A DNA stretch of 35,843 bases from Dehalococcoidia bacterium UBA5748 (GTDB lineage: Bacteria; Chloroflexota; Dehalococcoidia; Dehalococcoidales; UBA5627). The stretch is from assembly GCA_002419135.1 (NCBI GenBank), contig DIFM01000034.1:1-35843 (forward strand). Direction: 5' to 3'. Below the pieces are notes generated by a model. That model saw only the letters and a list, made by a program, of their open reading frames with translations, had not been told where the DNA came from and made no database searches. The translations under genes and the position numbers were made by a program. Position 1 is the first letter of the stretch, and every line of letters begins with the position of its first letter. Shown here in pieces: positions 32,966 to 35,843 of this stretch.

Positions 32966-33152
32966 TAATTGCTACTTCTTACATATGTATTATCAATCTG
33001 CTGATAGAAAAAACTCATTGTATTTATATATAGGCGATTTACCATCTTACACAGCTGCTATCGCTTTCCAAGAAGGCATTTTTCGTGTTTCCAATATTTC
33101 AGAAATATAAGATACTATGATAGAATCATTCTTTATTTATCTTACCGAACTC

Positions 33153-33183
33153 AATACCCCGACCGTGAGGTCGAGGGAAGTTT
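33153..33183. repeat. Solo palindromic repeat, inverted relative to the plsX copy
   Basis: These 31 bases are the reverse complement of 35682-35712 with only two mismatches. The core is a small hairpin CGACC-GTGA-GGTCG. It is 53 bp upstream of the ATP-grasp gene. It seems to be one end unit of the multi-hairpin repeat family without the rest of the element. Confidence 0.8.
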
Positions 33184-33235
33184 CTTTTCTGCTTGTCGAT
33201 ACAACTATAAAACTACTTATCCGGAGTTTTATTTT

Positions 33236-34384
33236 ATGATAATTTTAGAAGAGCCTTATGTATCCGATTTTATTTTAGAGTATATTGCCGGAAATAATAT
33301 CCCGGTTCTTGAAAACGAATATGCCGTTTTGCATAACAAAGGTTATAAGTTGAATTACATCAGCACCGACCAGGCGATAAAAAACTATAAAAGCGGAGAG
33401 CGAATATACACTGTTTCGGAACATACTTTCGACTGGATATATAAAAATCTGCCAGACAGTGAAATTGTAAAAAAAATCGGTATATTTAAAGACAAAGCAA
33501 GGCTTCGAACAGTAGTAGCGGACTTGTATCCGGATTTCTATTTTAAGGAAGTATCATTTGAACAGCTAAAAAATTTCGATTCTACAAATGTTCCTTATCC
33601 GGTAATTCTCAAGCCGTCAGTCGGTTTTCTCAGCCTTGGTGTTTACGCGTTATTTAATCAAAATGATTTTAATAACGCCCTGTTAGATTTATTAGAGATT
33701 ACAAAGAGCAGGATGGGCCTTTTCCCTGAAAGTGTTATCGGGAGCAAATTCATTCTGGAAAAATATATTCAGGGAGTGGAGTTTGCGATTGATGCCTATT
33801 TCGATACAAACGGAACCCCGGTAATTCTCAATATATTAAAGCACTTATTTTCATCTGAAAGTGATGTAAGCGACAGGATGTACTGTACCGGAAAAGAAAT
33901 AATAAGTCGTTATATTGATCCTTTTACAGAATTTCTTGCCGGTATTAACAACAAATTGAATATTACTGATTTCCCTGTGCACGTTGAAATCAGAATCAGC
34001 GATGACGAAAGTATCGTACCAATCGAAATTAATCCTTTACGCTTTGCAGGTGCGTCCTGTACAGATATAGCCTATTATGCTTACGGGATAAACACTGTCG
34101 ATTGTTACCTCAATCAAATCAAACCGGATTTTAATCGCATTCTTCGTAAAATACCTGACAAAATATATAGTCTTATTCTAATCGATAAAAACGGGAAAGA
34201 CATAGATAACGCTAAATTTGACTACGATAGATTAAACAACGACTTTGAAAATATTCTATCACTTCGTAAAATCGCTAACCCTGCTATGGGTTTGTTCGCC
34301 GTTTTATTTACGGAAACAAGCATTGGAAATGAAGCTGAATTGCATAAAGCGTTGCGTACCGATTATTCAAATTATCTTTTATAA
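33236..34384 (+). CDS. ATP-grasp domain protein, substrate unknown
   Basis: 382 residues, ATG start with GGAG 9 nt upstream. Residues 1-100 form a Rossmann-like pre-grasp region. The ATP-grasp fold follows: PYPVILKPSVGFLSLGVYAL with the ATP Lys126, KFILEKYIQGVEFAIDAYF (171-189), and FPVHVEIRI with VPIEINPLRFAG (246-271), whose Glu251, Glu264 and Asn266 would bind the two magnesium ions. The C-terminal 100 residues are less conserved. Such enzymes join a carboxylate to an amine, thiol or other carboxylate through an acyl-phosphate. It stands alone between a tRNA fragment and tRNA-Gly, and no peptide precursor or partner gene is visible, so the substrate cannot be guessed. Confidence 0.82.
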   Translation: MIILEEPYVSDFILEYIAGNNIPVLENEYAVLHNKGYKLNYISTDQAIKNYKSGERIYTVSEHTFDWIYKNLPDSEIVKKIGIFKDKARLRTVVADLYPDFYFKEVSFEQLKNFDSTNVPYPVILKPSVGFLSLGVYALFNQNDFNNALLDLLEITKSRMGLFPESVIGSKFILEKYIQGVEFAIDAYFDTNGTPVILNILKHLFSSESDVSDRMYCTGKEIISRYIDPFTEFLAGINNKLNITDFPVHVEIRISDDESIVPIEINPLRFAGASCTDIAYYAYGINTVDCYLNQIKPDFNRILRKIPDKIYSLILIDKNGKDIDNAKFDYDRLNNDFENILSLRKIANPAMGLFAVLFTETSIGNEAELHKALRTDYSNYLL

Positions 34385-34451
34385 ACAAGGCAGTATCCAC
34401 AATCATTTAGAATAAAGACTGCAGGGGTAGAAACCATAAGAATGTTTTACG

Positions 34452-34526
34452 TGGAGCGGGTGATGGGATTCGAACCCACGACGTCTTGCTTGGGAAGCAA
34501 GCACTCTACCGCTGAGTTACACCCGC
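34452..34526 (-). tRNA. tRNA-Gly (anticodon CCC)
   Basis: On the minus strand a 75-nt cloverleaf begins GCGGGTG and ends CACCCGC-T-CCA, with CCA encoded. The anticodon arm is CTTGC-TTCCCAA-GCAAG, giving anticodon CCC. The D-arm contains AGCGGTAGA and the T-arm GTGGGTTCGAATCCCAT. Acceptor stem is fully paired. It has its own promoter just upstream. Confidence 0.95.
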
Positions 34527-34544
34527 TCGATTAGGGACTGTTCT

Positions 34545-34574
34545 ATTTTACCTTTATTAAAGCTCACCTGTAAA
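34545..34574 (-). promoter_or_regulatory. Promoter of tRNA-Gly
   Basis: On the minus strand TTTACA (34574-34569), 18 bp, TAAAAT (34550-34545), each five of six to consensus. Initiation near 34538 would give a leader of about 12 nt for processing to the mature 5' end. Confidence 0.6.
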
Positions 34575-34630
34575 GATGAAATATATATTCTTCATATATT
34601 GCTTTGCATTTAAGTACAAAATCCTTATTA

Positions 34631-34659
34631 TTGACACCTTTAACTTCATAATGGATACT
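34631..34659 (+). promoter_or_regulatory. Promoter of plsX
   Basis: Perfect TTGACA (34631-34636) with a 17-bp spacer to GATACT (34654-34659), four of six. The plsX start codon is 35 bp downstream. Confidence 0.5.
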
Positions 34660-34694
34660 ATAGAAAAAATAATACACGTATAGATGATGGATAT

Positions 34695-35714
34695 ATGATA
34701 AAGATTGCCGTGGATGCCATGGGTGGAGATTATGCCCCTCATGAAATTATAAGAGGCTCTATCGATGGCGCAAGAAGATATAACGCCGCTGTAGTTTTGG
34801 TAGGTGATAAAAAAATCATTCAAAATGAGTTACATCAATTTGATATTTCCGACCTCAGTATAAAAATTATCCATACGGATGAATCTCTGATTGAAGGTGA
34901 AAGCCCCGCTTTTGCCATACGCAATAAAAGCAATTCCTCAATTATGCTTTGTGTGAAACTGGTTCGGGATGGCGAGGCAGACGCCGTCATAAGCGCCGGA
35001 CCTACCGGCGGCCTGGTAGCTTCTGCCGTACATATACTGGGAACGTTTGAAGGTATTTCCCGACCCGTTATCGGCGGCCCTTTTATGGGGTTTGCTTCAA
35101 ATACCGTACTTTTCGACATTGGCAGTAATATTGATTCCCGCCCGGAACAACTGCTTAATTTTGCGATGATGGGAACTGTTTATGCCGAAAATATAATGGG
35201 GATAAAAAACCCTACCGTTGCCCTTGCCAGTATTGGGTCGGAAGAAGGAAAGGGAAATAAGGTTGTCAGGGAAGCATATGAACTTTTTAAAAAGTCCGGT
35301 TTAAATTTTATCGGCAACATCGAAGGAAACGATATTGTAAACGGAAAGGTAAATGTTGTTATATGTGACGGTTTTGTAGGTAATATACTATTAAAATTCA
35401 GTGAGGGATTGTCAATAGCTGTTTCGAACTGGTTGGAAGGCAGACTGTCACAAAATCTTCCTGGGGAGGAAAAAGATAAAATTACCGTAGAACTACGAAA
35501 CTGCATAAGGATAACGACGTATAACGGAGTAATATTATATGGTGTAAACGGGATTATATGCAAAGCACACGGCAATAGTAGAGCGCAGGACTTCAGTAAT
35601 ATTATTGCTGTGGTAAAAAATGCGGTGGAATCAGATGTGGTAAATAAATTAAGAACCGGCTTTTGTAACATTAGGAAAAATAAACTTCCCACGACCTTAC
35701 GGTCGGGGTATTAG
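34695..35714 (+). CDS. plsX: Phosphate acyltransferase PlsX
   Basis: 339 residues, ATG start with GATGGAT upstream. PlsX converts acyl-ACP to acyl-phosphate, the first step of membrane phospholipid synthesis in most bacteria. Visible are the N-terminal IAVDAMGGDYAPHEIIRGSI, AVISAGPTGGLVASAVHILG (the common form is SAGNTGA), DIGSNIDSRPEQLLNFAMMG, IGSEEGKGNKVV and FIGNIEGNDIVNGKVNVVICDGFVGNILLKFSEG, then YGVNGIICKAHGNS. The final residues 330-339 (KLPTTLRSGY) and the first base of the stop are encoded by a copy of the palindromic repeat, which has replaced the natural end. Otherwise the protein is full length, so it is probably functional. The usual neighbours fabH, fabD or rpmF are not seen before the window ends. 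Confidence 0.92.
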   Translation: MIKIAVDAMGGDYAPHEIIRGSIDGARRYNAAVVLVGDKKIIQNELHQFDISDLSIKIIHTDESLIEGESPAFAIRNKSNSSIMLCVKLVRDGEADAVISAGPTGGLVASAVHILGTFEGISRPVIGGPFMGFASNTVLFDIGSNIDSRPEQLLNFAMMGTVYAENIMGIKNPTVALASIGSEEGKGNKVVREAYELFKKSGLNFIGNIEGNDIVNGKVNVVICDGFVGNILLKFSEGLSIAVSNWLEGRLSQNLPGEEKDKITVELRNCIRITTYNGVILYGVNGIICKAHGNSRAQDFSNIIAVVKNAVESDVVNKLRTGFCNIRKNKLPTTLRSGY

Positions 35715-35823
35715 CCTGTTTCAAACTTCGTTTGCCCTACATCTTTTAGTCCTTCGGCAAAGAAAACTAAATACCCCTATCGAAAAGATGTAGGGAGAAC
35801 TTCATCCCTCGACCTCACGAGCC
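35682..35823. repeat. Multi-hairpin structured repeat, copy B
   Basis: Order of stems: a terminal palindrome CGACC/GGTCG (within 35682-35712), CAAAC/GTTTG (35722-35734), a perfect 13-bp long-range stem CCCTACATCTTTT (35735-35747) with its complement at 35783-35795, an inner TTTAGT/ACTAAA (35745-35750, 35766-35771), and a second terminal unit CCCTCGACCTCACG (35806-35819). Bases 35720-35738 match 28151-28169 of copy A in 15 of 19 positions. The element begins inside plsX. The window ends at 35843 with no further gene visible. Confidence 0.72.
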
Positions 35824-35843
35824 TGTCTCAATAAGATTCAAAC

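Noticed and set aside
32844..33110. 88-residue open frame running out of the dnaE2 end
   Set aside because: Most of it overlaps dnaE2 in another frame, it has no ribosome-binding site, and its free part contains the tRNA fragment. It looks like a chance frame.

Overview
The window comes from a bacterial chromosome of fairly low G+C (about 40% by eye, not counted). It most resembles an anaerobic, single-membrane Chloroflexota lineage near Dehalococcoidia. The basis is inference: a homocysteine-synthesis gene set typical of strict anaerobes, a type IV pilus locus with no secretin or PilP gene, an ECF sigma factor paired with a DUF5667 membrane protein, and many GTG/TTG starts with good Shine-Dalgarno sequences. 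No rRNA gene is present to settle the placement.

Region 1 (1-5.4 kb): a plus-strand operon behind a near-consensus promoter encodes the DUF39/COG1900 homocysteine-forming protein, its NIL-ferredoxin partner, a UPF0280 (ApbE-like) protein and a ribulose-phosphate 3-epimerase-like protein. The last of these lacks a canonical metal ligand. It converges, 8 bp apart, on a transketolase gene. Region 2 (5.4-11.7 kb, minus strand) holds a membrane GAF-GGDEF-HD-GYP cyclic-di-GMP protein, a GH3-type acyl-adenylate enzyme followed by a ThiF/MoeB-like E1 protein, and two small DNA-binding-type proteins.

Region 3 (11.8-24.8 kb) is a type IV pilus locus: PilD, a membrane-anchored LuxR-type regulator, a major pilin (plus strand, strong promoter), PilT, a fused PilM-PilN, a PilO-like protein with a large helical insertion, a PilX-like protein fused to a bactofilin-like repeat solenoid, two minor prepilins, PilC and PilB. 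A response regulator with a degenerate receiver and a BldC-like DNA-binding protein head the operon. Region 4 (25-28.1 kb) holds an ECF sigma factor, its translationally coupled DUF5667 membrane partner, and a long coiled-coil/acidic protein of unknown function.

Region 5 (28.1-35.8 kb) is a patchwork. It contains a structured multi-hairpin repeat, a flavodoxin gene remnant, a DUF72 gene, and a DUF6504-DnaE2/ImuC operon whose promoter spacer holds a perfect LexA-type box. After these come a tRNA 3'-end fragment, a solo palindrome, an orphan ATP-grasp gene, tRNA-Gly(CCC) and plsX. The last ten codons of plsX are supplied by a copy of the palindromic repeat. The best candidates for something undescribed are the multi-hairpin repeat family, which shows compensatory base changes, and the unusual pilus proteins.
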